Positions 1 to 10,880 of a DNA stretch of 64,000 nt are shown here, piece after piece; position 1 is the first letter of the stretch, and each line of letters starts with the position of its first letter. The position numbers and the translations under genes are program-made. This stretch comes from Thinopyrum elongatum (taxonomy: Eukaryota; Streptophyta; Magnoliopsida; Poales; Poaceae), in assembly GCA_011799875.1 (NCBI GenBank), contig CM022303.1, forward strand, positions 424,818,483 to 424,882,482. Direction: 5' to 3'. A model generated the notes under the pieces. That model saw nothing but the letters and a program-made list of their open reading frames with translations. It did not search any database and was not told where the DNA came from.

Positions 1-1014
1 AGATCTCAAAGGACAAGCCGCTATTTCCCCCTCGCCTGTGCACAAGTTAGGCCTACCCCGTTGACGCCCGACAGCGCGTTCGGGCCAGGCCCGGGGGCTC
101 CTGTCGGTGCAACAAACCCTGGGTCTGTTGCCCAGACCATGCACATGCCCGAGATCAAGATTACAGCATCCAAGACAAGGCCAAGGTGAAGAGATAGGCT
201 CTTTGAGGAATCAAAGGGCAGGTTGAGAAGACCAAGTCAAGCCAAGGAGCAAGACACAGCTAAGGGAAAACCTCCCTTGCCGGGCAGGAGAGCCTGGCGA
301 GGTCAAGGTTGCCCCAAAAGCAAGCCTCAAGACCGCCCCGGCAGGCCTGCCAGGTCCTACGAAGGCAAAACACCCCACCAAGGCTTCACCGCCCCACCTC
401 GCAGTGACGCAAGTCATCGATCGGTGCGGTGTCAAGCCCCAAGGTGACTAAGTGGCTGTCTTTTGCAACATGGCAGCCATTTCCTACAGGAATCACCCCC
501 AAATGACACCCGTCCAGCAACGTGTCATGCAGACAGGAGAGAAGGTGGCCAAACAGCCCGGCAAGGCGTGCCGGGCAGGCCCTGATGTGACACTAAGTGG
601 CGCATTTAATGTGTTCTGCTCTGTCTACAGAGTAGATATGATAGCACTGTTTGCTATCTAATCAGTACACAATGACTGATTTGCCATTGTGGTGACCCCT
701 TGATCTATAAAAGGAGGCCCATGGCAACCATAGAAAGGATTCGGACCCTTGTTCACTTGTACGCACGTAGCTGCTCTCGCCCCAAGGCAACCCTGCTTGG
801 CAAGAGCGCTGCATTTCCACCACCATCCACCATCAATCCACCAAAGCAGGAGTAGGGTTTTACGCCTCGTGGTGGCCCGAACTTGGGTAAAACTGCCCGT
901 GTGATCTCTGCCGCGCTACGCTGCACTCCTCCGCTCTTTGTGCAACGTGCTCAGTCCCCCTGCCGAACCAAAAGGGGCTCATGGCCCCATAGGTGGCCGT
1001 GGTTTCCCACGACA
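1..1014 (+). mobile_element. LTR of a gypsy-type retrotransposon, left end outside window
   Basis: The stretch has the build of a plant LTR: a U3-like part, a TATA box at 706-712, about 300 bp of transcribed leader and a CACGACA end at 1008-1014. Right after the final CA the sequence changes to the antisense gag of another element, so the LTR sits inside that gag. The next five bases, ACTTG (1015-1019), are the presumed target duplication; its partner lies outside the window. No primer binding site follows the CA, so this is a solo LTR or a 3' LTR. Short frames inside it show no coding character. Confidence 0.6.
705..714 (+). promoter_or_regulatory. TATA box of the first LTR
   Basis: CTATAAAAGG lies about 300 bp before the LTR end, the expected place for the retrotransposon promoter. 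Transcription would start some 30 bp downstream, within the AGGAGGCCCATGG stretch. Confidence 0.55.
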
Positions 1015-1191
1015 ACTTGGCATCCAACTTGTTGTCAATTGTCTTCTCAATGTCATCAATCCTCGCTAATGCCTTGCCAAAACTGGTCATCACGTCTTCT
1101 CCCTGTTGACCCAACATTTCCTGGATTTATCATGGAGCTCCTTGTTCGTCATGTTCTTCCAGTCCGGCTCATCTGCTTGTGATCCTGGCAT
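1015..1191 (-). pseudogene. gag N-terminal fragment, frameshifted and truncated
   Basis: An ATG at 1191 opens a frame beginning MPGSQADEPDWKNMTNKEL. It runs into a stop near 1090, while a second frame (MLGQQGEDVMTSFGKAL, from 1117) continues through the charged DDIEKTIDNKLDAK segment until it meets the LTR at 1014. The style, an acidic and lysine-rich start followed by a short coiled-coil-like stretch, resembles gag starts of Triticeae gypsy elements. The two frames are probably one ancestral gag broken by a small indel around 1100. Only about 60 codons remain, so no conserved gag domain can be tested. The position, downstream of the primer site of the same element, supports the call. Confidence 0.45.
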
Positions 1192-1829
1192 GGTTAGCAG
1201 CAAGAGAAACACACAAGAATATGATCCTACAGACTACTAGGAAGTGGCAGTGGTGTTGTGGAAAGTCACAAATCAATCAAGCGAATCTCAAATTCTTACC
1301 AGTTCTTACCAAGCAGCAAGGGGTGATTGGCAACCGTTGTAGTCAAAACTCTCAAAGCTTGGATAGAGCGATTAGCAGGTGGTGTCAATCGCATGATGTA
1401 GATATATGTGGAGCTGGGACGGCTTAATAGATGGTAGCAAAAAGGTCAGCAATAATCAATTCAGAGATGCAAAGTTGAATAAACGCTCAATGATGGTACT
1501 GTGCTGGTCCTAGGCTAGACCGTGTTAGAGACGCGAGCCTAGAACACTAACAAAATCATGATGCTGCACGTAAACAAGGGAGGAGCACACTCTGAATCTC
1601 TCTTTTTTTTCATTTTTTTTCTTTTTTTTCCTTTTTTTTTTGCTCCACAACAATTTTTTTTCGAAAAGTCTACAAATGGCCTAAAAACTGCCTAGCCAGA
1701 ATTTTCCAGACTTAGTTTTTTTTCACTAAAACTATTTTTCTTGTACAGGTGGCACTGAAGTTGGGAAGTCCGACTTGGTCACGACTCGTAGTATGGCGTG
1801 ATCTGGAAATCGAAAACAAAGGAACAAAT

Positions 1830-2040
1830 ACTGGACTCGGACTAGGACTGGTGGCGAAGATGAATCTGGTGGAACTCGGACTGGTGGCGGATATGTATAT
1901 GGTGGAACTCAGACTGGTGGCGGATGTATGTTGGAGGTGGACTCGGATTGGCGTGATGGCGGTGGATATGTGGTGGCGTATATGGACTCGGATTGGCAGC
2001 GGATATGTGGTGGTGGTATATGGCAGCGGAGATGAAGTTG
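1830..2040. repeat. Degenerate 33-bp minisatellite in the leader
   Basis: GGTGGAACTC recurs at 1868 and 1901 (33-bp spacing), with further degraded copies built on ACTCGGA and GGTGGCGGATATG up to about 2040. Both strands are open over short distances only because the unit length is a multiple of three; these frames are not genes. Confidence 0.6.
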
Positions 2041-2297
2041 ATGCGGCGGCGGCGTGACAACCTATGAACAGAACTCGAAACTCTAAAGAACTAGACGCTA
2101 AGACCAGCAACTCGACATGATGATGCAACTACAAATTCAACAAAGCAAATACAGAAAAGATTATGCAATGGCTCAGATTGGTTTGGATATGATGAACTAA
2201 CCCTATTTTTTTTGGCTTTTTCGTGGACTGTAGGTATGAAGAACAGACTCGATCTAAACTATGAAAAACTGAAAAATCTCACCGAGCAACCTGGAAA

Positions 2298-2307
2298 TCT
2301 GATACCA
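2298..2307 (-). other. Primer binding site (initiator-Met tRNA type)
   Basis: On the minus strand TGGTATCAGA follows the LTR end after a two-base gap. TGGTATCAGA is the usual plant retrotransposon primer site complementary to the 3' end of initiator methionine tRNA. Confidence 0.6.
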
Positions 2308-2309
2308 CT

Positions 2310-3226
2310 TGATAGAGGCAAAGGAGTCCCATCTTTCGATGAGATAGTGGTTATCGTTTTTGGTGGAGTAGACTTTGACGATCCGACTACGAACGTGCGA
2401 GGACGTCACGCCTTAGCAATCCTAAACCAACTCCGAGAGGTTATTGACCACGCCGGAGCACGATCAACCTGACCACGAGGGTCTATTTCCTGCAAGCAAA
2501 CGAAGAACAAGCAAGAAACTGAAATTGCAATCTGGATATTGCGAATATAAGAGGAAAGCTTTATTAATGATGGTGGAGTTCCGTGACGTCTTGGTCTGGT
2601 TGTTGAACACAAACGAAGTATGCGAAGTTGCAGCTATGGCAAACTTTTAATCTAAATAAAACCCAAAGTCTAAATGACGCCCTAAGGGCTGTATATATGG
2701 AGGAAGAGGGGGAAATTTCGTGACCCCTTGGAGGAGGGGTCCGAAACCAACCCTAACTCTTGTTTCCCCACACATACGGACTCTAAAAACAGCCTATACT
2801 CAAGGATTTCAAAATTACATGGGCCTGGCCCAAAAATAAGGTGATGCGGCACCTATTATAAGCTATGGATGAAATTTATGAAAGGGCATCTTGTATATTT
2901 CGTCCATGTCCTTGTATGTCATCAAGGAGGCTTCAAAGTACTGAAATCTGCACTAGAAACGTCGTTCTGGTTCCCTTTGCGCGCGCCTTCATCTTCATGC
3001 TTGTTTCTACTCCAGTGTTCATCCCTCTTGTCCATGCTAGGCCCTTCATTAGTAATCAACACAAATGTATCCAATTTAGGCAGCATCATATTCTCATGAA
3101 CATTAGAATTGTTACCAAGAAACGAAAGTACCTATTAATTCAATTGGCGTGCGCGAGCTCTAGTAATTGGTTCAGTATGTATAGCAGCAGGGGCTGGGTG
3201 TAACAATTGTATTGATGCCCTCATCA
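2310..3226 (-). repeat. 5' LTR of the antisense gypsy-like remnant
   Basis: In transcription sense it begins TGATGAGGG and ends CCTCTATCA, beside the primer site. A TATATATGG-type TATA box lies at 2691-2699, followed on the minus strand by an R/U5 rich in C and T. The outer boundary (3226) is less certain than the inner one. Confidence 0.45.
2691..2699 (-). promoter_or_regulatory. TATA box of the antisense LTR
   Basis: On the minus strand CCATATATAC is preceded by a C-rich stretch and lies about 390 bp before the end of the LTR. The position fits a retrotransposon promoter. Confidence 0.4.
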
Positions 3227-4120
3227 CTAAATGCTTGAGGGGGGCATGCTTAAGATGTATAGACCCATTTGTATGAGTAATGTTTAGTGTGAAATTAATT
3301 ACTATGGTGATTAATAACATAATGTTAGTTTAGCTCCAAAAGAAAGATAATGTGGTTCTTTTCAGAATATATTTTGAGAATTCTTACGACAAAGTTTACT
3401 GGGGATTTATGTTTAGTCTCCTTGAGATGAAAGGTTTTCCTTTTAAATATATTCATTGGATTAAACAGACAGTTCAGAATGGTAGTGTTGCAGTTATTGT
3501 CAATTGTCAGGTGGGTAAATATTTAGGACTGACAAAGGTTTATGGTGGGGGGCTTCTCTCCCCCCATTTTAATTAATATTGCTATTGATGTTTTGCATAT
3601 CTTTGTGAATAGAGCTAGAGATCAACAACTAGTTAGTGGGGTTATTTCTAAATTAGGAGATGAGTGTTTGACTATGTTGTAGTACCTACACCACACTATC
3701 TTTATCTTTCAAGATGATCTGGTTAGTGCTAGAAATCTAAAACATATTGTTTGTTTGTTTGTGTATATGTCAGGTTTGAAAATTAATTATGATAAAAGTG
3801 AAATTTGCTGCTTTGGTGAGGCTAAAGATAGAGAGCATATGTTTAGAGATGTATTTACTTTTGTGAGTGGTGATTTGCCTATTAAATATTTATGAATCCC
3901 TTTGCATAATGTCAAACTAAGAAATAGTGACTGGGATAAACTAGAGGGTAATATGGAGAAGAAGTTGGGTACTTGGCAGGGTAGATATATGGATTACAAG
4001 GTTAAACTGATTTTTACTTAATTCATGTCTAACTAGTATACCATATTTTATGATGTCCATGTTTATTTTACCCAAGGGAGAACTACATAAGTTGGAATAT
4101 TTTATGAGAAGATTGTAATG
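3227..4120 (+). pseudogene. LINE (non-LTR) reverse transcriptase fragment, heavily decayed
   Basis: Pieces of a plant LINE reverse transcriptase can be read in order on the plus strand: YRPIC near 3258, ENSYDKVYWGF near 3375, IHWIKQTVQNGSVAV near 3450, INYDKSEICCFGEA near 3782 and a DWDKLEGNMEKKLGTWQGRYMDY-like end near 3930-4000. Frames shift near 3545, where the normal RQGDPLSP box has become a G-rich run. A stop falls near 3680, the YADD catalytic box (about 3679-3694) is destroyed, and there is another stop near 3893. The endonuclease, the rest of the pol and a poly-A tail are not seen. This is an old dead copy of L1-like type. Confidence 0.75.
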
Positions 4121-4305
4121 AGATGTGCATTGCAATAGAGAAAAATAAACACCACACGCCCCAAATCCAATAACCATGACTCAAGACCCCAATAGGTCCA
4201 CGTCCTTCATTTCAACATGACATCCCATCTGTGTTTTCCCTTATCCTCCTTCCCACTATTGTCGACGGTGGCCTCAGTACTCACACAATCACAACGCGTT
4301 CGAAT
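4121..4305. other. No gene seen
   Basis: Unassigned sequence between the LINE fragment and the short-LTR element. It is the left flank of that element's insertion site and continues at 8133. No coding or repeat signal was recognised. Confidence 0.5.
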
Positions 4306-4310
4306 GTGGT

Positions 4311-4425
4311 TGTAACAACCCGAGACCGATGCTCCAGACGCCTTCCATGTTATTTCGTTTTCGTCGTGTGTTTTATTTATTTGTTGAATTCATCTGGCAT
4401 TCATCATCATATCTTGGGCGCTACA
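4311..4425 (+). repeat. Left 115-bp LTR
   Basis: It begins TGTAACAACCCGAGACCGAT and ends GGGCGCTACA. It differs from the right copy (8013-8127) at a handful of positions, mostly transitions. No TATA box is evident within so short an LTR. Confidence 0.85.
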
Positions 4426-4427
4426 AG

Positions 4428-4440
4428 TTGGTATCAGAGC
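4428..4440 (+). other. Primer binding site (initiator-Met tRNA)
   Basis: TTGGTATCAGAGC starts two bases after the left LTR. It is the standard plant primer site complementary to the 3' end of initiator methionine tRNA. Confidence 0.8.
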
Positions 4441-7400
4441 CTTACCGACCACAGGAGCCCCCTTGATTGATCGAACCGCTGCTGTTGTTGAGTCTAGAAA
4501 AAACTATTTTTGAGTCTAGTTATATCGAAGAGTAGGAATTCTTTTTACTCCTCATCCCCTTCGTCGCTCTGGTGAGGAATCGTGACGTAGGTGTTTTTGT
4601 TTCCATTACTCTCCTTTTTCACACAAATTTTTTTTAGGATCGCGCGGGTATTGTTGGAATCGCTGCGATATCGGTGTGACGGGAATTTTGTCTTGGTGCC
4701 TCCTGTCTGACTTGACTTCTTCCGGGAGTTGAGCTCCAAGGTGTTTTCGTCACAGTGCTTATCGTTTCAGTTCCGGAATACCAGAGGACGCCGACATCGA
4801 AAATGCTTCTATGCTCTTTGTGGTGAGAGTAGTTTGACGACACCCAGTACTGGGGAGATCGATCAGATGTATTGCCACATCCAGTATATTGGATGTTTTT
4901 CGAAGGTCTGAGGTACATGATTTTCGAGGTTTTCTTGGTTATGTGTTGACGGATGGATACAGTTGGAGTGTAGGATTTGTTAGTTGTGTGAGATATTTGT
5001 GCCTCCCTGTATCCCCAACACCAGATTGCATAACCAGAAAGTTTCAGGAGTTCTTAGGTGGGAATTCAAGTAGTTACCTAGGATATCTTTCCGACAAATG
5101 CATGATATGAGATTGGGGTTCGACGTCTAGTGGTCCGCCTGTCCACGGTCGTTTTTACAGTGGTCTAATTGTGTCTTAAAGAGTCCTTGGATATGTTGAC
5201 TCGGGGACGCTTCGTATGTCATGTGCATTGCCTTGTACATGATGGTGTTGTACGATCGAGCCCGTGTGGGCCCCACCATGAAAATTTCGGATGAAATCTC
5301 TATCATATGTTTGTTACGGCTTATTCTACAAGCCAATTCTTTTGTTTTTGTTTTGATTATGGTATTCGAGTTACTTCATTGTCAAGTGTTGATTCCATAC
5401 CTTTCCTAAGCGGTGTTCTCATATTTCTATGTGAATACTAATCCTTCTTGATCATCGAGATTGTCATGACAATTATTTTTCAACCGGTGCGCTTCTCGTC
5501 AAGATGATCCTATCATTTTCCCCATTTGCAAGATCACTTCTCAGTTTTCTTAACGTTATTCATTTCACCCGTCCCAAATTGTCTTCTTCTTTTCCCACCA
5601 CCCACCCTTTTTCTTCAAGGACTCAGATTTCTTGATCAAGTATCCATTTTATGATGTGAAGTCTCTTTGTTCTTTTCCTTCAATGTTCTTATCTGGTGAT
5701 TCTCAGGAAGATGCTAAGGAAGCTACAAGTTCATCATTCCTCATTCTTGTTTTCTTCTCCGGTGGGCTAAATTCAAGTTTTTGATGTTGATCATATCCCT
5801 TTCCTCCTTTCAAATGCTTTCTCATGTCGGTGCACCTCTTAATCATTCACCTCTCGCTATGCGTATCCGAAGTGTCGAAGATATCTCAGAAGATTCGTGT
5901 TTCCATTCTTAATCCATTTGTTCTATTTCGGGGTTGTTACCTCATTCAAGCCATTTAATTCAACCGGTGCAATATCTCTTTAAAAATCGTTCAACGGTGT
6001 TTTTTTAGTGGGCCCATAACCCACAGGTCTTTTCCCAGGATCTTACCTGACTCTTCTAATTTTTCGGACCTATCCTCATATTCTTTTCAAAGTTTGACGT
6101 AAGAATGAATTAACATCAGTCATATTCCTTCTCCAAGATCGCTTTCAAAACATTTTCATCGTTGATTCAACATTTCAATTCTTCATTGTTCCGGAGTGCC
6201 TCAACAACTCATGGTAGTGTTTCTCATCGTCATTCTCAACATTTGAAGACCGAAGAAGAGTTTCCTTCCAAATCTTGTTCCATTCTCTTGAAGATTGTGG
6301 TTCAAGCTTGTTGCTATCCTCTCAAATTGTTCCGATCGTGAGAAATTCTTTTCATACCCATCCGAAGCATTTCAAGAGTTGCTTTCCTCTCTCGATCATC
6401 CGAAGGCCATCATTTCAGAAGATTTCTTCGTTCTAAGTTTTTAGCTTCATTCTCTAATTATTCTAAATTGACGCCTCTTCGTTCATATCCATATTCTTCC
6501 GGTGCTTCGTTCAAGTATTCTCTAGTCATCTCATGATCTCTTCGCTCTCTAGTATTTAAATTTCCTCAAGTATCTTCATTCGCTTTCTAATTCTTCTTGG
6601 TGATTCATTCCCTTTTCTTTGTTCGTTTTCAATTCTTACGATGGTTCGTTCAAGATTCCTTTTCCTTTGTTATCATATTAATTCATTCATTCTTTCCAAA
6701 GTCCTACCGGTGATTCGTTGAAGACTTCTCAAGTTTGCGTTATATCTCTCTCCAATCCTTTTTCAAGGAGAATAAGTAGTATGCCAAATCCATTGCTTGT
6801 CATCAATTTAAGTTGATGAAGGATAAACATACAGTAAATTTGATTCTTGTTTCCTCGAGGTGATTCAATTCTTTTCTTCCGGAGTTCGTTCATGATATCA
6901 ATTTCTCGGTTCTAAGTTTTTCATCCTTTCTTTTATGGAGTTTCAAGTTTTCTCGGATGTCTCGTCTTGAAGCCCTAATTCATTGCAAGACTCCAATCTT
7001 ATTATTTTCAACCTTCATTTCATTTCTAGTATCCTTCCAGTCCGGAGTTCTTCCAAGAGGTTCTACGTGGTGGTTCATCGGGATTTAATTCATTCTCGAA
7101 GTGTTCCTCAAGATTCTTGTTGGAGGAGCTCAAGTATTCTTCTTCTTGCATTCCAAAGTGCAATTCTTTCTACCTTATCTTTTGAGGTGGTGTTATGTCA
7201 TTCTTGACAATTTCCCTTCGTGTTTCATGATTCAAAAATTGTCAAGAATGAGATATTTTAAACCCATCTTTTCTTGCTCGGAGCTATCTTGGATTAGATT
7301 TCACCTAAAAGCCTTTCCTTCAGAATTGTTGCTATTTGTGGTGCTTATCAATGATCCAAGTTTTCTCCTATCCTCTTGGCGAAAGAAGTTTTTCATCTTT

Positions 7401-7998
7401 TCTTGATTTCAACCAATCAATTGTTTCCTTTAGTGGCCGGTCGTCACCTCATAATTTTGAGATGTTTTCCATAAGCCCACAAGAAGCTTATTCTTTTCGT
7501 TGTTGATTTTCCAACAACTCTGTTCTAGCATTCCTCGTAAGCTCGCTCTTTCAAATTCTTCGTGGTAGAAGATATTCTTCCCTTCTCCACTCTTTCAGTT
7601 CCATTCTTGCATTTGTTCCGGAGGCATTGTGATGTTGCTCTCTTCGACCCATCATCTCATTTTGTCAAGATCATGTTCTTTCCTTGCTTATCCATTTAAT
7701 CAGAGTGCGGTGTTCTCTTTTCAAGTTCTTTTCATCTTATCAGGATTTTCTTTGCTTTTCTACCGGAGTGGCTTCAAAATCTATCATCCCCTAAGCTCTT
7801 GGTTCTCATCATGTTCCTTGTTCCTCTTTTCTAACGAAGTGTTTTCAATTTAGTTCATCTCCGTTGTATTCTTTCTTTCAAGTTTTCTACCTCTCAAGGT
7901 TTGTTGGTTTCACTCGTTTATCAAAGAAGCAACTTAGTTTTACCTCTTCTCGCCCTCTTCCATTTGTCATCCCTAGATCTCGGGGCGATATCTCTTGT
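4441..7998 (+). other. Internal domain of the short-LTR element, no coding sequence seen
   Basis: Reading frames are short and carry no recognisable domain. From about 5400 to 7990 the plus strand is strikingly rich in T and C, with recurring TTC, CTTC and ATTC words and few purine runs; this was judged by eye, not counted. The first kilobase (4441-5400) is more balanced. Such a domain resembles the non-coding interiors of LARD or TRIM elements, but the size and LTR length together fit neither class exactly. Confidence 0.6.
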
Positions 7999-8011
7999 AA
8001 GTGGGGGAGAG
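7999..8011 (+). other. Polypurine tract of the short-LTR element
   Basis: AAGTGGGGGAGAG lies one base before the right LTR and is the expected plus-strand primer. It stands out because the preceding 2.5 kb is pyrimidine-rich on this strand. Confidence 0.8.
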
Positions 8012-8012
8012 T

Positions 8013-8127
8013 TGTAACGACCCAAGACCGATGCTCCAGACGCCTTCCATGTTATTTCGTTTTTGTCGTGTGCTTTATTTATTTGTTGCATTCATCTGGC
8101 ATTCATCATTGCATCTTAGGCGCAACA
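8013..8127 (+). repeat. Right 115-bp LTR
   Basis: It begins TGTAACGACCCAAGACCGAT and ends TAGGCGCAACA, followed by the target duplication GTGGT. It has the same length as the left LTR. Confidence 0.85.
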
Positions 8128-8132
8128 GTGGT

Positions 8133-8348
8133 CAACCCTAAGGCATCTCTCTCTCTCTCACTTGTCATAAGATGAGAAATCTGCTTTCTTACCCCCCCCC
8201 CGTGAGGTTTTGCTGAGGTATGCATGTGTGGTCATTATTCCAAATATCAACCCTCAGCATCTCAGTCAGTTAATCGCTATTCGATGGATCACTAAATAGC
8301 TGACTAACTGATTTATCGGCCAATTAACTGGAAAATTTGCCTATTTAT
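8133..8348. other. No gene seen
   Basis: Right flank of the short-LTR element's insertion site. It has a CT microsatellite (about 8146-8160) and a run of about ten C (8191-8201). Nothing else was recognised. Confidence 0.5.
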
Positions 8349-10113
8349 TATTGGGAAACATAGTAGAAAACAAAAAAATCACACCTACGCACAAACAGGA
8401 CAAATATGAAGATGCATTATGGGTTGGGATCATGATTGTTACCATCATCGAGTTGCAGCGGAAGAAGAACGTGTCGGTGTAGATCGTACTTGAAGTCCTT
8501 CAAACCATAGATGAACGATCCCTTGAACTGCTCACAAATCGTCCCTCGAACGGAAGACCGAAAGCATGGCCTCTCCACAGATTGCAAGCGTACAGGCTTC
8601 ACGATCCGTCAGCGCATCACCGTCCAGAGCTAATCATCACCGGAGAATTAGAAGGAGAAAAAGAGAACCGCACAGGGCTTCTCTATTATGAGGATTTAGA
8701 GAGAATTAGAACTAGATCAAACTAGACGAGAACTAGAGAAGGCTTCAAAACTTATGTTCTGGGGGCTAGCTCTGTCCCTCTATTTATATATTGAGCCCTG
8801 AGGTCGTAACTTGGGGAGAGGGCCTCCGCAAAGTCAGTTTGGAACACAAGGAAGAGTCCTCCTCGGATTCCAGCATGAAATGCCAAGGTTCCTGGCATTT
8901 TTGAAAATGACACGGACCTCGGCGTTTGGCCCAGTACCAGACGCCAAGGACCTCGGCGCCTGGCCCAGCACCATATGCCAGGGACCCTGGCGTCTAGCCC
9001 CTGTCTTCGCAAAACACCTTTGCACTGACCTCAAGCCTCGTGGGCCTTTCCCCTTGGCCCTAGCCAAGGTGTCCTCACACCAGAACATTTCTGAAAACAT
9101 CTGAAACTATTTTGGAACTCTCTCGAAACAATTTCTTATATTCCCGACACTATTCCAAGAATATTTTCTCATAACTCTTACTCCGCTAACACTCAACAGA
9201 TCATGATTCCCTTAATCTTGTGACCCTGTAGGTTTGGTAAAACATAGACATGAAAAAAAATCTTCTCGTTCAATGACCGATAGCGGAACCATCGACATCC
9301 GTATCGATCCCTATGAATACATGAATGACATTCGAGTGAACCTTTCATTATCATGTGATGTTCCCTTTGCTTCGTGCTACTTTACAAAACCTGGGATGCA
9401 TCGGTATCCTCTTGAGTCATTACATGCTCATTATACAAAAATCCTCATTTCCGGTTTAGTTCTTCTTTCTCGTTCTCGTGTTCCGGCATCCCCGTGACGT
9501 AGTCAACTGTGTCTGGCCAGACGATGATGGATGTCGTCACACCGAGAGGGCCCTAAGAATATCTCTCCATTTTCAGAGGAGCAAATCCCACTCTCGAGCT
9601 ATCTAGTCCCTTGTCAAACTTTCCGATGAACCCGTAAGTTGTCGTTATGATCACCGTGTTACAGCTGACTTTCGAGCAACCCAAAGCTCATCGTATGGTA
9701 AGAAGTGACTACAATGCTCTCATGATCTAAGGAGCAAATTCAACATTAACGCTCGATGTTATTACAATTGATTACAGGCGACATTAACTCAATTCATAAC
9801 AGACAAGAGTGGGTCGATTCAATATGATCGTTCTTCCTACCTCATAATCTCAATGTTGTTTCAGGACTATCGTTACACTTAACCATATTGTAAGATCCGG
9901 AAAACATGATCACCAACAACACTTGAGCTAGTCCTAGAGGCGAGACTAGGAACCTTTATTTTAACCATTTATCATTTCACACGTGCATGTGAGTTTTCCA
10001 CTGAATCGCATATTCCAGGATCATAGCAGTTATAGCATGAAATATAAACACTTAACCATGAATATGGAAATATAATAATACAATATTATTGCCTCTAGGG
10101 CATATTTACAACA
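8349..10113 (-). repeat. Copia LTR (1765 bp)
   Basis: Its ends match the two better preserved Angela-type LTRs at 53647-55383 and 58257-59996. A TATATAAATAGAG promoter on the minus strand lies at about 8782-8794, within a GC-rich segment. The short overlapping frames at 8750-9104 are shadows in this GC-rich part. Confidence 0.7.
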
Positions 10114-10880
10114 GTCTCACACTTGCACTAAAGTCAATAATCTAGTTAGCACTTCTAACTTTTACACAAATGGCAATCCGGTGTTAGTCCATGCTTTGCT
10201 TGTGGTATAGACTTTGTCTTATCGAATCTGACAATCTTTAGATCTGTGTGTATCACATTTCAATGCATCTGTCATACTTTCACATAAATTCATAATTTGT
10301 GTTAAACTAGCTTTGTATGTATTGAATCAATGGCATGACATATTATTCCATAAACTAAGCTATGGAACCACTATTGAGAGTAGTGTTCCATTTGTACAAT
10401 CATCTGGAAATCATACCAAGCTCATAAATGAACTTTTGATTCATCACCCTCTTATTGTTACTTCTAAAGTGACAATATACCCAGCCTTCTGTTATAGAAT
10501 TCGCTAGAGTAGTTTTCTTGGACCAATTCCAACTTACTGTGCCACCATAAATCGTTTAATTGAAATCGAAATTCGTTTGGAGCACTATTTGAAGACTTTT
10601 GTTGATGTACAACTTACATCAAGCATGTATTGATGTAAATCCTTACAGCAATCCCTTCATTTTCTCTGTATGCGAGAAACATGTCGTCAATACTCAATGA
10701 CATTTTCACTGTTGTCCTATGATCAACAATTTGGTAACTTTACTCACAACTTACTTGGAGTACTAGACATATATGGTTATTTACATACCTTAGAATTAAC
10801 ACAAGCATGATTGAAATCATGTATTTCACTCATTAGTATTTCAAGATAGTGATTCCTGCTAGGAACTCCTTCCATGTGAC
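8349..10880 (-). mobile_element. Antisense copia remnant related to Angela/WIS: 3' LTR plus decayed internal part
   Basis: The LTR (8349-10113) shows the reverse of the Angela/WIS/BARE-1 pattern: it starts with a TGTTGGGAAACATAG-like end (the TG changed to TA) and ends GCCTCTAGGGCATATTTACAACA-like. The purine tract complement GTCTCACACTTGCACT follows. From 10114 to 10880 the sequence resembles the RNase H end of copia pol only in outline, for example the 'agtcaataatctag' and 'gatctgtgtgtat' words shared with 60016-60135, and has no open frame. The CACTA end at 10880 cuts it. Confidence 0.7.

Larger units (their letters stand above)
1015..3226 (-). mobile_element. Antisense gypsy-like LTR retrotransposon remnant: gag start, long leader, 5' LTR
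   Basis: Read on the minus strand, the order is LTR (3226-2310), primer binding site (2307-2298), a leader of about 1.1 kb and the start of gag (1191). The element is then cut by the LTR that ends at 1014. The leader holds T-rich runs (1602-1641) and a 33-bp minisatellite (1830-2040). The LTR is bounded by TGATAG on the left and CATCA on the right; the right boundary at 3226 is inferred from where LINE sequence begins. The short frames in the leader are repeat shadows. The family is not identified. Confidence 0.55.
4311..8127 (+). mobile_element. Complete non-autonomous LTR retrotransposon with 115-bp LTRs
   Basis: Two nearly identical 115-bp direct repeats (4311-4425 and 8013-8127) begin TGTAAC and end in ACA. 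They are flanked by the same five bases, GTGGT (4306-4310 and 8128-8132). A primer site (4428-4440) follows the left LTR and a purine tract (7999-8011) precedes the right one, so all hallmarks of an LTR retrotransposon are present in 3.8 kb. The 3.6 kb between them has no frame longer than about 100 codons and no gag, protease, RT or integrase motif, so the element must have relied on proteins from another element. The family is not named here. Confidence 0.85.

Noticed and set aside
1712..2128. 138-codon minus-strand frame rich in Ser, Thr and His
   Set aside because: It is produced by the 33-bp minisatellite, whose period is a multiple of three.
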